In this document: positions 11,407-22,995 of the stretch, piece by piece | How positions within the stretch are numbered: position 1 is the stretch's first letter | Layout: each line of letters opens with the position of its first letter | Source of the DNA: Ilyonectria destructans | Lineage: Eukaryota; Ascomycota; Sordariomycetes; Hypocreales; Nectriaceae | Direction: 5' to 3' | Assembly: GCA_020740775.1 (NCBI GenBank) | Contig: JAHEWK010000003.1 | Span: 496,001-560,000 of the forward strand | DNA: 64,000 bases | Program-made: the position numbers and the translations under genes | The notes under the pieces: generated by a model | Databases searched by the model: none | The model's input: only the letters and a program-made list of their open reading frames with translations | Told to the model about the DNA's origin: nothing

Positions 11407-13059
11407 TCAAATCTGGCCTTTGATGTCCACTTTCCGGAATGCAGCGGACCGAGCGTTCTCGAAGAGTAGACCGGCTTTGCCAGTCAGGAACGTAATGTAC
11501 TCTGTCCGATCTTCCAGAAGGTGTTGACCCTGATGGTCAATGATGAACTGGGCTGCATCAGCATCAGACTCGAAACCGAGTTCCTCAGTGATGAAGCGAA
11601 GTTTAACATCAGGCTTGTATCTGCGTTGAAGTTAGCGATCGATTCATTCATTCAAGGGGAGGAAAACATACGCTTTGCAAATGTTGCACAATGCAGCAAG
11701 CCGCTCTCGGACAACAAACATATCCATCAGGTATGCTCCCATATTAGGGGTGTCGAGGTAAAGCTGGAAAAACTTGTGGTAGTTACCCAGCGCCAGTGAT
11801 GATCGCACCTCCAAAGCATGCTTGATCGCCTTCTCCTCCTTCTCTGCTGTGGTTAGATCTGCCAAAGTGTCGTTCAAGCCGGTTCGGTTGGCAGTGTGAA
11901 TAAAATAAAGGATACGATACGCCTTGAATTCAATGGGGTTGCCCTTCAGACCCACGGCATATAACGATCGCAGCTGGGTCTGGCATTGATTATACTCACC
12001 GATATCCCCCTTCTCCAAGGCAATGCGGGCATGGATTTCATAGACCGAAACGGTAAAGTCGTCCTTGATGTGTTGTACGGTCAAGTCTTGGCGCATTGAC
12101 TTGAACTGATCACAGATATACGAGTAGTTGCTCTCCTTCTTCCACTTCTTCTTCAAGAAATCCAAAGTTTGACGCAGGATATGCACGGGCCGGACTTTGG
12201 AAGGGACTGGAGGGGCCGTGAGACGCAAGTACTTCTTCTCCAAAATCTCGCATGTCCCCACGATGGGGCCTGACGATGGCGGCGGCGGGCTGGGCGATCT
12301 GAGCGACTTGTATTCGCTTTCAAACCGACGTTTCCGTTTGTTGGCTTCCTTCTGGAACTTACTTGACTTCGGCAGGGGTTCGTCCATGGCAGAGCGTTTT
12401 TCGGGTGACGGGTAGGTAATGCGGTCCTCAAGAGAAGATCGCGAGTTAGTAGAGAGCCAGGGGGTGTTATCATTGGCAAATTCGGAGGATTTTCGCTTCT
12501 TGGGGTTGAGTGAGTCGCGGGCACGCAAAGGGGACGACGCATTCACAGCGTGCTTGAGCTCCGCATCACGTTCGGCCTTGACAAGGGCCTGCGGCAGGGG
12601 CATGGTATCCCAGTCGATCGTGTAGAGCGATCCGTTCTCCTTTGCGGAACCGATGATGTTCTTAAGCCTATTCTCGATATCCGAACGAGACACAGAGGGC
12701 ACATCATTGTCGATAAGGAAGGATCGTTGGACATAACTTCGGACTGAATCGGGCCAGTCAACTTTCCCCTTGGCCTGTTCGGGTGCTGGGGTTGCACCAT
12801 TCACAGGCGAAGCGGTAGTCATTTGGGGTTGTACAGGTGGTGGTGGAGGGACATATCCGCCGGCGACGGCTGCATACTGGCCAAACGTTTGGCGAACGGC
12901 AACGGGAATGAAGGCAGGGTCTGAGACGGGAGTCAGCATCGGAGCGGTGGACGAAAAGGGTCGAGGAGTAGGCTGACTGTGTGGGTAGGCATACGAGGCC
13001 GGTGTCGATTGTTGGGCAACGCCTGGCGCCTGCTGCGTCGCTGGCCAACCTGGCATCAT
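11407..13059 (-). CDS. SAC3/GANP family protein, Thp3/LENG8-like
   Basis: Exons 13059-11672 and 11620-11407 give 533 residues. The intron begins GTATGT and ends CGCAG after a GCTAAC branch site. The N-terminal half is Pro/Gln/Ser-rich and low in complexity. A basic segment rich in Lys/Arg (KFQKEANKRKRRF) precedes the SAC3/GANP/Thp3 helical domain at about 270-520, with ILEKKYLRL, DDFTVSVYEIHARIALEKGD and NPIEFKAYRILYFIH. The homologues yeast Thp3 and animal LENG8 act in the nucleus, where Thp3 with the PCI protein Csn12 couples transcription elongation to splicing and mRNP assembly. I chose the ATG at 13059 (MMPGWPATQ). The frame stays open further upstream, but only with a non-ATG start. It shares a 540-bp divergent promoter with vps36. 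Confidence 0.87.
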
Positions 13060-13598
13060 CGTGACGGAGTAGTGGGGTTGGGGGGAGGGGTTTGTTAGTT
13101 TACGACGATGGGCGGGAGAAATGACGATATTCGAGACAGGATCGATGAGAAAGGGTAACGTCGATGATGGGTCTGTGTCAAAGAAGGAGGAGGCGACGAG
13201 GCAACCGCTGGAGGTATTTTTGGGCTGAAATGTCGTGGCGGTCAAGTCTCGTGACCTACCGGAGTAATCACGGCTATTTGCATACGCTTAATTTCATCGC
13301 GGCCAGAGCTTATCGCATAGTGGGGCCGATACCCTGAGGGCGTCGAACCGTGCTTCATCTGGAGGACACCGACGAGTCACTGTCACAATACCAACTTGAA
13401 TCTCCGCTGCCGGTGGCAATAAACTCACTTTAGGACCCTGACGGCTTTACCCTCCTGTCGTGGCGTTTGCGTGCTCATCGAGAAAGAGAAAGCGGTGTGT
13501 TTCTGTCGCGTCGACCGCCACCAGTTCCCCAGGGCTCCGAGGGGCACCAGGCTACAACGTCATAGCAGCTGACACGTGCTTGTCGTTGTACATGACGG
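13060..13598. promoter_or_regulatory. Divergent promoter of the Thp3-like gene and vps36
   Basis: The two starts point away from each other across 539 bases, so both promoters must lie here. No TATA box is evident and I see no coding exon in it. Confidence 0.55.
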
Positions 13599-15608
13599 AT
13601 GTTTCTAAAACCCTTCGAACTCACTACGGCATTACGGCCCTCGTATCTCCCGGATGAGGTGCTCCTATTTGTTCGGGACAACGTTGGTTTGTATGAGGGG
13701 TAAGTTTGTCGGTTGCGGGGCGAGCCAAGTTGAGCAGCAAGTTGACGCAAGATCAGGAAGTCCAAGCTCCGGGATCAGCAGAATGGCCAGGTGTATCTAA
13801 CCTCACATCGAATATGCTATGTGGATCAAAAAGAGCCGCGCAAAAGGTCTGTGGCGCTGGACTTGAAGGACGTCGACCGACATGAGTTCTATGCCGGGTT
13901 TCTCAAGTCATCGCCCAAGGTCACACTAGTGCCAAAACCTCTAAAACGGGGATCCTTTCACACTCGTGTCCTCTCGAGTGCGTCAAATGCTTCAAGGAGC
14001 GCCCCTGGTTCTCCTGGACATTCAGAAGGAGCATATAGGCCACCAGCCGAGCCTCCAACTGTCACCGCCGCCACCTGGGTCTGCACAATTTGCAGTTTCT
14101 CTAACCCCGTCCCCTCCAACTTTGATCCGACGACTGCCAACGCCCACACCCCTCTAGCACCCTGTCTTGCTTGCGGTATCAAGCCGACTTTAAGTCATGT
14201 CCTAAAGGCAGCGATATCGAATGCCAACAACCGGCCTTCTCCATCCCCGGCCATCCCCTTTAGTTCTCCACTGGCACTTCGACCAGGACCCTCCGATCCT
14301 CAACCCATGTCCGAGAGCCATGGCGATCTCCTAACGCCGCAAACGAGTGGGGTTTCCAACGGAGGCTCGAATGGAACAAACGGCAATGAAGCGACATTCG
14401 AGTGCCCCCGATGTACCTTTTCGAACCATCCCTCGTTGCTCTCCTGCGAGATGTGCGGTGCTCCACTTGTCACACGAGATATTCCGACTTCTGTCCAACA
14501 GGACTCAATATCAGATACTGCCAGGGCTGAATCTCCTGGCCCAGTAAAGGACCAGAGCAAAGGTGGTCAAAACGACATGCCTGAAAATATCAAGATCTCA
14601 TTTCGAGGAGGCGGAGGACCAATCTTTTACGAACGCTTGAAGGGCTCCATGACCCAGCGCAAATGGCTGCTTCACAACGCACCTCCGGCTCCAAAGAGCA
14701 ATCGGATAAATGAGAGCAACGGCAATGGCTCTCCCGGTAGCCCTTCAGGGGGCCGAGCCAAGACTGCAGGCATCGCCGGCTTGGAACAACTAGGTCTGAA
14801 CATGCGCAAGAATAACGAGATACTAATAGGAAGTGCCTTTGAAGATCTCGAGGCTCTAATGGCTTCTGCAAAGGATGTCATTGCCCTCGCAGAGCGGTTT
14901 GCAAGACAAACCAACAATGGGCAAGATAGCGCAACAGCCGAAGAGAACGCCATCTTGGCGGAATCAGCAAGCCAGATGGGTCTGATTACAACCAAGGATA
15001 TTGCGGGTGGAGGCAGCTCCGAATCTCTCTACTTGTCCGAGCTGTCTCGTAACCTAGCCGAGTTTCTGACTGATGACTCGAGGGGAGTTCTCAAGAAGGC
15101 CGGTGGCATCATCACTCTCGTTGACCTCTGGGCAATGTTCAACAGAGCCCGCGGCGGCGTCGAGCTCGTCAGTCCCATGGACTTCGAAAAGGCCGCCCGG
15201 CTCTGGAGCAAGCTCAAACTCCCCGTGCGCCTACGCACATTCCGCAGCGGTGTCATGGTCGTCCAGAGCCGCGACCGCACCGACTCGACGACTGTCAGGA
15301 CTCTGCTCTCGTGGCTTCAAGACCTACACGAGTTCCCGCCCGACCGCGACGTGTCCTGGGACTGGCAGGAGTTCGGCCGCGGCGTCACCGCGCAAGAGGC
15401 TGCCGAGAGGTTTGGCTGGAGCCTGGGTGTTGCGGAGGAGGAGCTGATGATGGCGGAAGAGCGTGGTGCGCTGTGTCGCGAGGAGGGCCTTGAGGGCTTG
15501 AAGTTCTGGATCAACTACATCGATGATGGGGACACGAAGATCAAGAAGAAGCCGCGGAAGGAGCATGATCAAATCATGAGTGCGTTGAAGCACAGTGGAC
15601 TTCTATGA
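13599..15608 (+). CDS. vps36: ESCRT-II subunit Vps36 (GLUE with two NZF fingers, EAP30)
   Basis: Exons 13599-13699 and 13757-15608 give 650 residues. The intron is GTAAGT..GATCAG, and the junction restores a Gly codon in the conserved GLUE core (LYEGKSKLRDQQNGQVYLT). The phosphoinositide/ubiquitin-binding GLUE domain is split, as in yeast Vps36, by two zinc fingers. The first is at about 140-176 (CTIC...CLAC) and the second at about 248-270 (CPRC...CEMC). The GLUE sequence resumes with KISFRGGGGPIFYERLKGSM. The C-terminal EAP30 winged-helix part starts near 370 (AGLEQLGLNMRKNNE). Vps36 acts with Vps22 and Vps25 on endosomes, passing ubiquitinated membrane proteins to ESCRT-III for multivesicular-body sorting. 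It ends 373 bp before the convergent CENP-B-type gene. Confidence 0.95.
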
Positions 15609-15981
15609 AACACAATACAGGCATGCGAAGCGGGTACATTAGACAATCTTTCAAATCAACGGCGTTAGGGATGAGGTTCATTCCATATAAAATCCATGTG
15701 CACACACCATCTCAGCAGTCATTGAGGCCTGTGTGTGAACAAACTACGGTCCCCTGCAGTTTACACGTGTAAGAACGGGAGCTTGTGATATGAGATATTG
15801 CATTTCATTCACTGATCAGGCGCATCTAGTCGTAAACCCATATTTCATGCATCCGTTCAATAACCGAAACTCCATCGCCCTTCCCCTACGCCATAGCTAA
15901 ATCGTCTGCTCGCTCTAAGGCGGCGAATCCCTGCAATTAGTACAATAATCTGCGAACATGAAAAACCCCGTAATCGCGAAA
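15609..15981. other. Convergent intergenic region
   Basis: This separates the 3' ends of vps36 and the CENP-B-type gene. I see nothing coding and take it to hold both 3' untranslated regions. Confidence 0.5.
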
Positions 15982-17178
15982 TTAAACGACGACATGAGTG
16001 GACAGATGTTCCACTGCCTCCTTGATGGTGCGCAACATCCGCTGGTTGACGCAAAAAGGACATCGTAATGGTCGGTCGTGGTTAGAGACTGGCCCTTCCG
16101 AATTGATTGGCGTCAAGGTCAGGTCTGGAGCCATCTCCTGACCGGGAGTCGCAGTGTACCGTGAGACAGACGAAGCACGTCCACCAGGGGTCGACATGAG
16201 GCCAGCTCTCTCGACGCGCTCACGCTCTTCGCGCACAGCGGCAGCCTGTTCCTCGGCCGCCTGCTCTTCCTGTTGAAGTTGACGCAGTGCATTTTGTAAA
16301 ACTACCTCTGGGTCGTCATCCGCATACATGGGCTGATCCTGCTGAGGAGGGGGGATTGTTGGTTCGGTCGTGACCATCGGTGGAGGCGGGGGTGGTGGTT
16401 GATGAGGGCTCGTCATCCTCCGAATGATCTCATCTCGCACCAAGGCGCAGGTATGAAGACTGGCTTCGACACCGACAACACGAATCACTTCCTCCTTGAT
16501 AGCGGCCGGGCTGGTATCCGCAGCAATGCCCATGAAACGAGGGACGCAGTCAGCGAGGTAGCCGATATCTTCGGCGGGGTTGATAGTCCCATCGCCGTGG
16601 CGACGTTGTCTTCGAACCAGGAGGCCATATCTCTTTTTGAACCGATGTATCCAACCAGGAGAGAACTCAGGCGGGTTCTCTTCCTTGTAGCGCGGCAGCT
16701 GGTTGAAGATGGACTTGGCCTTTTCACCAAGCTCCTCGTTGGTGGGCTGGCGGCCCGAGGCCTGGACTTGCTGGTACCAGAGGAGAACGAGCTTCTCTAC
16801 GTCGGGCCAATTACCGAAGCGCAGGCGAGAGCCGGAGAGCTGGGGATTGTCGCCATCGAGGCGCGAGTATTTAGGGGAGAGCGAATGGGAGACGGTGGAC
16901 TGGCTGATTTGTTGTCCGTACTGGGAGTAGAACCAATCAATGCAGGCCTTGTGAGAAGGCCGGACGGTCTGGGTGTTGGCCCACCGGCGAAGCGCTCGGC
17001 GCTGGTCGAGGGTGAGTGAATGCCGCTCCTTTGGTGTCGTGACGATGGCGCCAGTTTGGACGGCTTGGGCGACTTGGGCAACCTGGGCAACCTCAGCAGC
17101 TTGGGCGGCCGCGGCGACGGGGGAGAGGTCCGGAGCGGGAGCGGCGACCAGGGCCGGGTCGGTGGTAGCAGCCGACAT
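15982..17178 (-). CDS. HTH CENP-B-type DNA-binding protein without a DDE transposase core
   Basis: A single exon of 398 residues. After an Ala/Gln/Val-rich leader there are two helix-turn-helix regions. The first, at about 50-110 (KERHSLTLDQRRALRRWANT, then STVSHSLSPKYSRLD), resembles the N-terminal HTH of CENP-B and fission yeast Abp1. The second, at about 115-190 (WPDVEKLVLLWYQQVQ, PGWIHRFKKRYGL), is a Tc5/CENPB HTH. The DDE endonuclease expected in a pogo/Tc5 transposase is absent. Instead there is a Pro/Gln/Glu-rich linker and a C-terminal CPFC..HLSTH motif that may bind zinc. This is the pattern of a domesticated transposase DNA-binding module. Homologues bind centromeres, replication origins or mating-type DNA; the target here is unknown. 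An alternative is a truncated transposon remnant, but the frame is intact and long. Confidence 0.85.
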   Translation of the reverse strand: MSAATTDPALVAAPAPDLSPVAAAAQAAEVAQVAQVAQAVQTGAIVTTPKERHSLTLDQRRALRRWANTQTVRPSHKACIDWFYSQYGQQISQSTVSHSLSPKYSRLDGDNPQLSGSRLRFGNWPDVEKLVLLWYQQVQASGRQPTNEELGEKAKSIFNQLPRYKEENPPEFSPGWIHRFKKRYGLLVRRQRRHGDGTINPAEDIGYLADCVPRFMGIAADTSPAAIKEEVIRVVGVEASLHTCALVRDEIIRRMTSPHQPPPPPPPMVTTEPTIPPPQQDQPMYADDDPEVVLQNALRQLQQEEQAAEEQAAAVREERERVERAGLMSTPGGRASSVSRYTATPGQEMAPDLTLTPINSEGPVSNHDRPLRCPFCVNQRMLRTIKEAVEHLSTHVVV

Positions 17179-18591
17179 GCCCAGGACGGCTATCTCCTTA
17201 AGAAGGTGTGGGTTCGGGATTTTGGGAGGAGATTGGCGGAATCCCAGAGGCGACTATCGTTGTATCCGAAGGGGCGTGCGTTGGTGGTGGGATGTTTTCG
17301 ATTAAGGGAGATAGATGGTGGTTTTGGCGAAGAAATGTCGATGGCGGGGGAGGATAAAGCGGTTTTCCGGCCCCGCCACGTGACCTCGCCCAGGTATCTC
17401 TCTTTCGTTGGCTTCCATCCAACTTGGCAGGAGGCAGCAGGAATTCACTCGGGACTGTGCAGTGCAATTATGTAAGCATCGGTAGATTGCATCGCACAAA
17501 ATACGGAATCCCGCTGCAGCCACGGTGGACAAAGACATGGTAGGACCACCATTGAACTGCAAGCCGGATATGTGGTGGATGCGGTTGCTGAGTCTAGAGA
17601 AAGTCACGACACTTGCATACAAAGCAATGTTGCATCTTACGGGTGCGCGATAAGAGCCAGGTCGTCCCTCGATATATACCTACCTTCGGGTAATTGTACT
17701 TTTCCCCTCTAGCATGAGTAGTGGGCTGGCGGAAATGTAACCCTTTGCATGATTGAATAATTGCTTGCAGCGGGGCGGCCGAGGCGCGGATATCTTTATG
17801 GGCGAATGATCCCCAACGATTGATGATGAATATCAAACGCTTTACCCCAATAAGGGGCCGCCAACGCAAGAACACGGCACCCAATTTGGGAACTCTCCGA
17901 CAGTGTGTTACATAGTAGTTATGCGGCATCTCCGTACGGGTAGTCATCGCCGATAATTCCATCCACAGTTCGGGGCGAGATCTCATGTACTGGACTCCGT
18001 TCCACCCGGTCCAGACCCGATTCGAGAACACATCCTTGACGATGGAGTCCTGCCGCTCTGTCCGCCCTCCCCGGGGTCAGACCATCGTAAATGGACTCTT
18101 CGGCCATTTATCCTCCCCGCCGACCTCCGGGTGCAAACCCCACGCAACCCATGCCAGAGTCGAGTAGTGTCAACGTAGTCGTCATCAGTAGAATGGCTCG
18201 CAAAAATCCGGACCAGTCTTGTTTTGCTAGGAGTTGTCGCAAGCTTATTAGGTCCTCACGATTCACAACATAGATTTGAGCCCTGACTATTAACCCCAGT
18301 GCCATGGATGTGGTCATTCCCACACGGACTTACCACTGGACACTTCCACTATTAATGAGTTGTATGTTGCATTTCTTGTCAGGCAGGGGTCAGGTTCGTC
18401 GTTGCAATCCGGGTTTGGTCCCTGGTCCCCGGTTACCTTGATGCAGAAAATTACAAACATGTGGATTTCCATATATACATGGTCCCATCCTCCCGCTGAA
18501 CCCACCCGGGGCCAGTTTGTATCCGAGCAGCTCAGGCTCTGTACCAATTAATCCACCGTCATAACAGATACGCTCCCAGCACTCCACCGCA
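17179..18591. other. 1.4 kb divergent intergenic region
   Basis: Upstream DNA of the CENP-B-type gene (-) and the reductase gene (+). A TATATA at 18472-18477, about 115 bases before the reductase ATG, is a plausible TATA element. No coding exon is supported. Confidence 0.5.
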
Positions 18592-19664
18592 ATGACATCG
18601 CAGAAGACGGCATTGGTGACAGGCACCAGCAAGGGTGGTCTAGGCGATCACCTCGCTCAGGAACTACACCGGAGGGGCTTTCGCGTATTTGCAACAGCTC
18701 GAACCCCGTCAAAGGTGCAGCATCTCAAGGATATGGGGCTGGATATCGTTCTGGTAGATGTTACGGACCCTGAATCGATCAAGAAAGCCGCCGCCGAAGT
18801 CAATGCCCTCGCTGAAGGGAAGCTTGACATTCTTATCAACAACTCAGGCATTGGTATGATTGGTCACCGAAATAATTGATGCGCATTCAGACTAATTCCC
18901 AGCAGGAGACAAGGCGGCGTTACTTGACGCAGATCTTGCTGCCGCCAGAAGAGTTTTCGACGTCAACATCTGGGGCGTCTTGCAGGTCACCCAGGCCTTC
19001 AGTCCCATGGTTCTTGCTTCCAAGGGCACCATCATCAATATTGGCTCTGTTGCGGCGAGGGTCCCAATGCCCTTCAATGGCATCTACAACATCAGCAAGG
19101 CCGCCCTCGAGCAACTTTCGAGGCAGATGCGTGTTGAGATGGAACCCCTCGGCGTCAAAGTTATCCATGTAGGTGATTCTCGCGGAATGTGCCTCTTCAT
19201 GTATAAACTAATGGAACTTAGGTGGTAACAGGTGGAATCGCCACTGGCTTTTATTCACACGCAGGTGAAGGGGAATTTTCAGAAACTTCCCTCTACTACC
19301 CTGCTCGAGAGCTCCTCGGATCATGGATAAGCGGGCAATCCCAGGAGAGTCTACAACTAAGTGAGTGCCAACCTCAGTGCAGCCATGCTCACTCTAACCT
19401 GCAACAGCGAAACCAGAGCAGTATGCCAAAGCTGTCATCGACAACGCTTTGAGTAGCTTCTCTAGTTCATTCCAGTACACGGGCTATGGGTCATTTGCGA
19501 CCTGGTTCTTTTCCAAGTGTTTGTGGAACAATGCTATGGTAGGTTACCCAATGATGAGTGAGCCTCTTGACAAGAGCTGACCAAACTAGGATATCTTGCT
19601 GTCTTTTATGGGATTGCCCGACATGAAGAAGGCAATATTCGGGAACAAGAAGAAAGAGGCGTAA
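18592..19664 (+). CDS. Short-chain dehydrogenase/reductase, Ayr1-like
   Basis: Five exons (18592-18853, 18906-19168, 19222-19360, 19408-19538, 19590-19664) give 289 residues, and all four junctions keep frame. The Rossmann nucleotide motif TGTSKGGLG is at residues 9-17, NNSG at 83-86, the catalytic Ser (INIGS) near 134, and YNISK with the Tyr/Lys pair at 148/152. This is the classical SDR set. Spacing and the C-terminal WFFSKCLWNN segment resemble fungal NADPH-dependent 1-acyldihydroxyacetone-phosphate reductases (yeast Ayr1), which act in phosphatidic acid synthesis at the ER or lipid droplets. Many fungal Ayr1-like paralogues serve other substrates or secondary metabolism, so the substrate is not certain. 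It has no biosynthetic partners nearby. Confidence 0.88.
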
Positions 19665-20830
19665 CTGGACTGAACTGGAACCAGCTTGAAGCACAGCAAG
19701 TGCTGCTATCATACTTTCGCTTTTCGTTTGCACTTTCCAGCCAGCTTCACTCGTCGCACTTGTTTCTATATTGACGTTAAATGTTCAAGCCCACTAGTGC
19801 GGCAGAGTCGATTCATAGGGTGTACACTGTTGTGGAACGAACGCATTAGCACCGGTAGTTTACTTTCGTCGTGACAAATCTACCAACCTGTATTCTACCC
19901 GTCCACAAGAACACGTTCTCACTAAGATTAGAGCACATCAACAACAGTAACATTAACAGAAAATGATTTTATCCCTCCTAAGCCTTGTACCATGCACTAA
20001 ATGATGCAACATTTATGAAATTAATTTGGTTGATCCAACGTCGATTGTGCTCCAGGGTAGCCCAAATCGCCCAGCTCACAACCCGCTGGAGAGGTCCCCA
20101 GGGAGACCCAGTTACAAATAACTGGGTTGAGTGACTTACAGGTTCATATTGACTTGTCATGAAACCTGGAATGGGTTGTCTTGAAACGCAGAGAGGTGTG
20201 CTCACAGTACCGTGCTAAACTATCATGCGACTTCCTCAATGATTCGAGTTGGAACATCGGCGAAAACTTATTTACCTTGGTCTTGGTAATTGCTATGCCG
20301 AAAGATCCCCATGCTTACTCTAAGGTCTGCTGAAATTGCAGGAGACTGGTGTATTGGCTAAGTCCGCAACCCTTCTTACCTAATAACATCATACGCAAGA
20401 AGTCATTATCCACTACTTCGCCTATAACAATCCACACGGCATGAAGTACACAGGAACGAGAAAGCATGTAGGAAGGTCATGGGAGTAATCGGAATATAGC
20501 GTTGTGTAAACACAATGCCCTCGGAGGTCCCCTGGATGCCCTGAAGACGATGCTCCGAAAGCCGGAGATGTTGTGGGGGACTACAAGGATCTGATGGGGG
20601 TAACGTCATGGAATCTCCCCAATTGGCAAGAGAGATACGGCTAGAGGTTCGAGGACGTCACGGGAACGGAGGGACAAGTGTTTGAATGGTTTATGCTGCG
20701 AATCGCAAATCCGGTTTCTGATGGTATTTGAATCCGACTATCCGAATCAATGGACAGCTCATGTCTCCATGATTGATAAACGTACACCGCGTCCGCAAGC
20801 CCGTACAATCGTTGTTTTCGACCCGACCGC
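19665..20830. other. Convergent intergenic region
   Basis: Lies between the reductase (+) and ATP synthase subunit K (-). No coding sequence, RNA gene or repeat is recognisable. It is more AT-rich than the flanking exons. Confidence 0.5.
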
Positions 20831-21163
20831 TTAGTTCTTCTTATCCTGCTCGTCCAAGAACTTCCTGTATCCCGGTTAGCCGATTGAGGTCCGGTAGTAG
20901 CCATTGAATTCGCGCACTTGATGAAGTCGGCCTCGTCGGAGCTGGAAGCATTGATCGGGGGAGTAGCGGCGACGTTGGTCTTGGAAGGGCCGCCGGAGGT
21001 AGCGAACTTGACACCGAGGTACAGGGAGGCCAACCAGCCCATGGCGATCTGTTTGTTAGGTCAGTGGGGAGCTCCCTTGTCGCGGCGGCTGCAATTGAGA
21101 GGGACTTACGTAGTGGCCGCCGACCTGCTTGCCGGCAATGCTGTAGTAGGCGACACCAGCCAT
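20831..21163 (-). CDS. Mitochondrial ATP synthase subunit K (Atp19-like)
   Basis: A small three-exon gene: 21163-21110, 21048-20918 and 20864-20831, 72 residues. Introns start GTAAGT and GTGCGC, with acceptors AACAG and ATACAG. The product begins MAGVAYYSIAGKQVGGHY. It has one membrane-spanning segment (MGWLASLYLGVKFAT) and ends TPPINASSSDEADFIKKFLD plus a short charged tail. This layout matches the fungal ATP19 family, a small accessory subunit of the membrane F0 sector linked to ATP synthase dimers in the inner membrane. No cleavable presequence is seen, as expected for such small subunits. It is divergent from the MTP18-type gene, another mitochondrial protein, across 381 bp. Confidence 0.85.
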
Positions 21164-21544
21164 TGTGAATGAGTGGGTGAGAGTTGGAGGGGTGGGTTGG
21201 ATTCGTGGAAGGGATAATGGGTGGATGTACGAGGCTTCGCGGTTGAGATACTTTGCCGAGCTCTGAAATTCAGAGGCGTGCTGCCTGGAATTGCAGGCGC
21301 AAAGGACGATGTCGGGTCCGGCGGCTATACTCCGGGCGGCCCTGGTCGGGATCGGCCGGCTTGGGTCAGCGACGTCACCACCCCGGAATCAGAAGGCATT
21401 AATTCGAAGATAGTGGTGGTGGATCCTTCAAAAGGTCGAGGCTTCCGCCGGGCCGCATTGCATGCTGACAAGCCGGAAACCATTACCATCTCTCAAGCAT
21501 TGAATCTTGTCACCTTCTTTCTTCAATTGTTGAATATTTTTCCG
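21164..21544. promoter_or_regulatory. Divergent promoter of two mitochondrial-protein genes
   Basis: Only 381 bases separate the start codons of the ATP synthase subunit K gene (-) and the MTP18-type gene (+), so regulatory elements are probably shared. No defined binding site was identified. Confidence 0.5.
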
Positions 21545-22442
21545 ATGCCTTGGTGGGGTAACAAATCCAAAGACTCCGCGGAGCAACAGAAGGAGACGCC
21601 TAAGAACGAATCCTTTGACGCCAACAAGCTCCCCGTGCCTGAACGGCTTCCCAAGGCACTGCAAAAGATTGTCGACAGCGCAGACGAAGACTCGGGCTTT
21701 TTTGACGGAATAACCGAGGGATAGTGCGTCGTAGCCCCCGAATATCGCGTGTATTCTGCTCACCAAGTGTCCCAGCGGCCCCAACTCTACCGACTCCAAC
21801 CTTCGCTATGCTGCCTACGGAGCACGAATACGGACAATCCTCCTCTCGGCCCACCGTTATGTTGCCTATACCTCGGACATTGGCGAGTCGTTCCGACCAG
21901 TAGCTCACCCGAACCTTGTCCGCGCAGCCTACGGCGTGTCCTGGCTCTACCTCATCGGCGATGTCTCACACGAAGGATACAAGTCCTACTGGCACAACCA
22001 GAGTGTGCTCAACCCGCAGGTGCAGCTCACGCCGCAGCAACAGAAAATTGCTGGAATTTCAAGCCAGGCGCTTGATGCGAAACCGGGCGTAGTCCCTCCG
22101 TTGGAAGATTACCGCACCGTCATGGTCCAGCGCGCCATCTTCCAGAGCCTGGCTAGCATGGGCCTGCCAGCATTTACTATTCACAGCGTGGTGAGATACT
22201 CGGGCAGAGCGATGAAGAACATGAAGAACAAGGCCATTCGGACCTGGGCTCCCATTGGCTTGGGTCTCGCTGTTGTTCCCTTCCTCCCCGCCATGTTCGA
22301 TGAGCCAGTCGAGAATGCGGTTGAGTGGGCATTCCACAAGGGATTCCAGGCGTTTGGAGGCAAGGAATATGTTGGAAATGCGCCCGTAACTGGGAGAGAG
22401 GACTTGTTAACGAAGAAGCCGGTGAAGGAGAAGGAGCTGTAA
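21545..22442 (+). CDS. Mitochondrial fission process protein, MTP18/MTFP1 family
   Basis: Exons 21545-21723 and 21776-22442 give 281 residues. The intron starts GTGCGT and ends CCCAG, and the junction forms a Tyr codon (ITEGY). Hallmarks of the MTP18 family are visible: RYAAYGARIRTILLSAHRY, the TSDIGESFRPV segment, AAYGVSWLYLIGDVSHEGYK, and after a charged loop the hydrophobic AIFQSLASMGLPAFTIHS and GLGLAVVPFLPAMFDEPVE. Animal MTFP1 is an inner-membrane protein that affects fission and inner-membrane integrity; the fungal role is inferred from homology. The N-terminus MPWWGNKSKD is soluble and lacks a clear presequence. Confidence 0.9.
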
Positions 22443-22995
22443 GACATGTAAATGAACCGGCGTTACGGAATGACAGAAGGCGCTCAACTCTTAATAAATG
22501 TATAAGGTTCTCAACATAGGCGATGGATTTACATTAATGGTATACCAAGTGTTGGTCATACTATCCTGGTAAAACGAATCCATTTCAAGTGGTGAATTTG
22601 TTGGCGTTTTCCGTTCCGGCTCCTCAGTGGGGTGTGAGGCAACCCCGCGATGTCATGGATGTGGCTGTGTGCCTGCCAACGACCGCGTCTTGTCTAGTGA
22701 ATTCTTCTCCTTACACAATCGTGTTTGCATTTCTTGTTCGTTTTCGGCCCTTAGGAATTTACGTGCAACGCAAGCCAGTGCGTTGCATTTTGGTGTTATC
22801 CACGTCTCGGTTGTGGCGAGGCACGAGGCTCATCGGCCAGCCCGCCAAGCTTGGTCAGGCGTGGACGTTTCCAGACGGTTCCTCGCCGCCGCGTTGACCA
22901 TCTGTCATCCTTCGCTATTCACACTTACGACGTCCACGCTGCCTGCGATTGCGCAACCCGTTCACTAGAGATAAATCACGCCGAAATCCTTCGCC
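22443..22995. other. Intergenic region upstream of the AN1-protein gene
   Basis: Contains the 3' end of the MTP18-type gene and the promoter of the gene at 22996. Nothing else recognisable is seen. Confidence 0.5.

Noticed and set aside
13057..13245. N-terminal extension of the Thp3-like protein to 13245
   Set aside because: It begins with TTG rather than ATG and its sequence is not conserved-looking; the ATG at 13059 is preferred.
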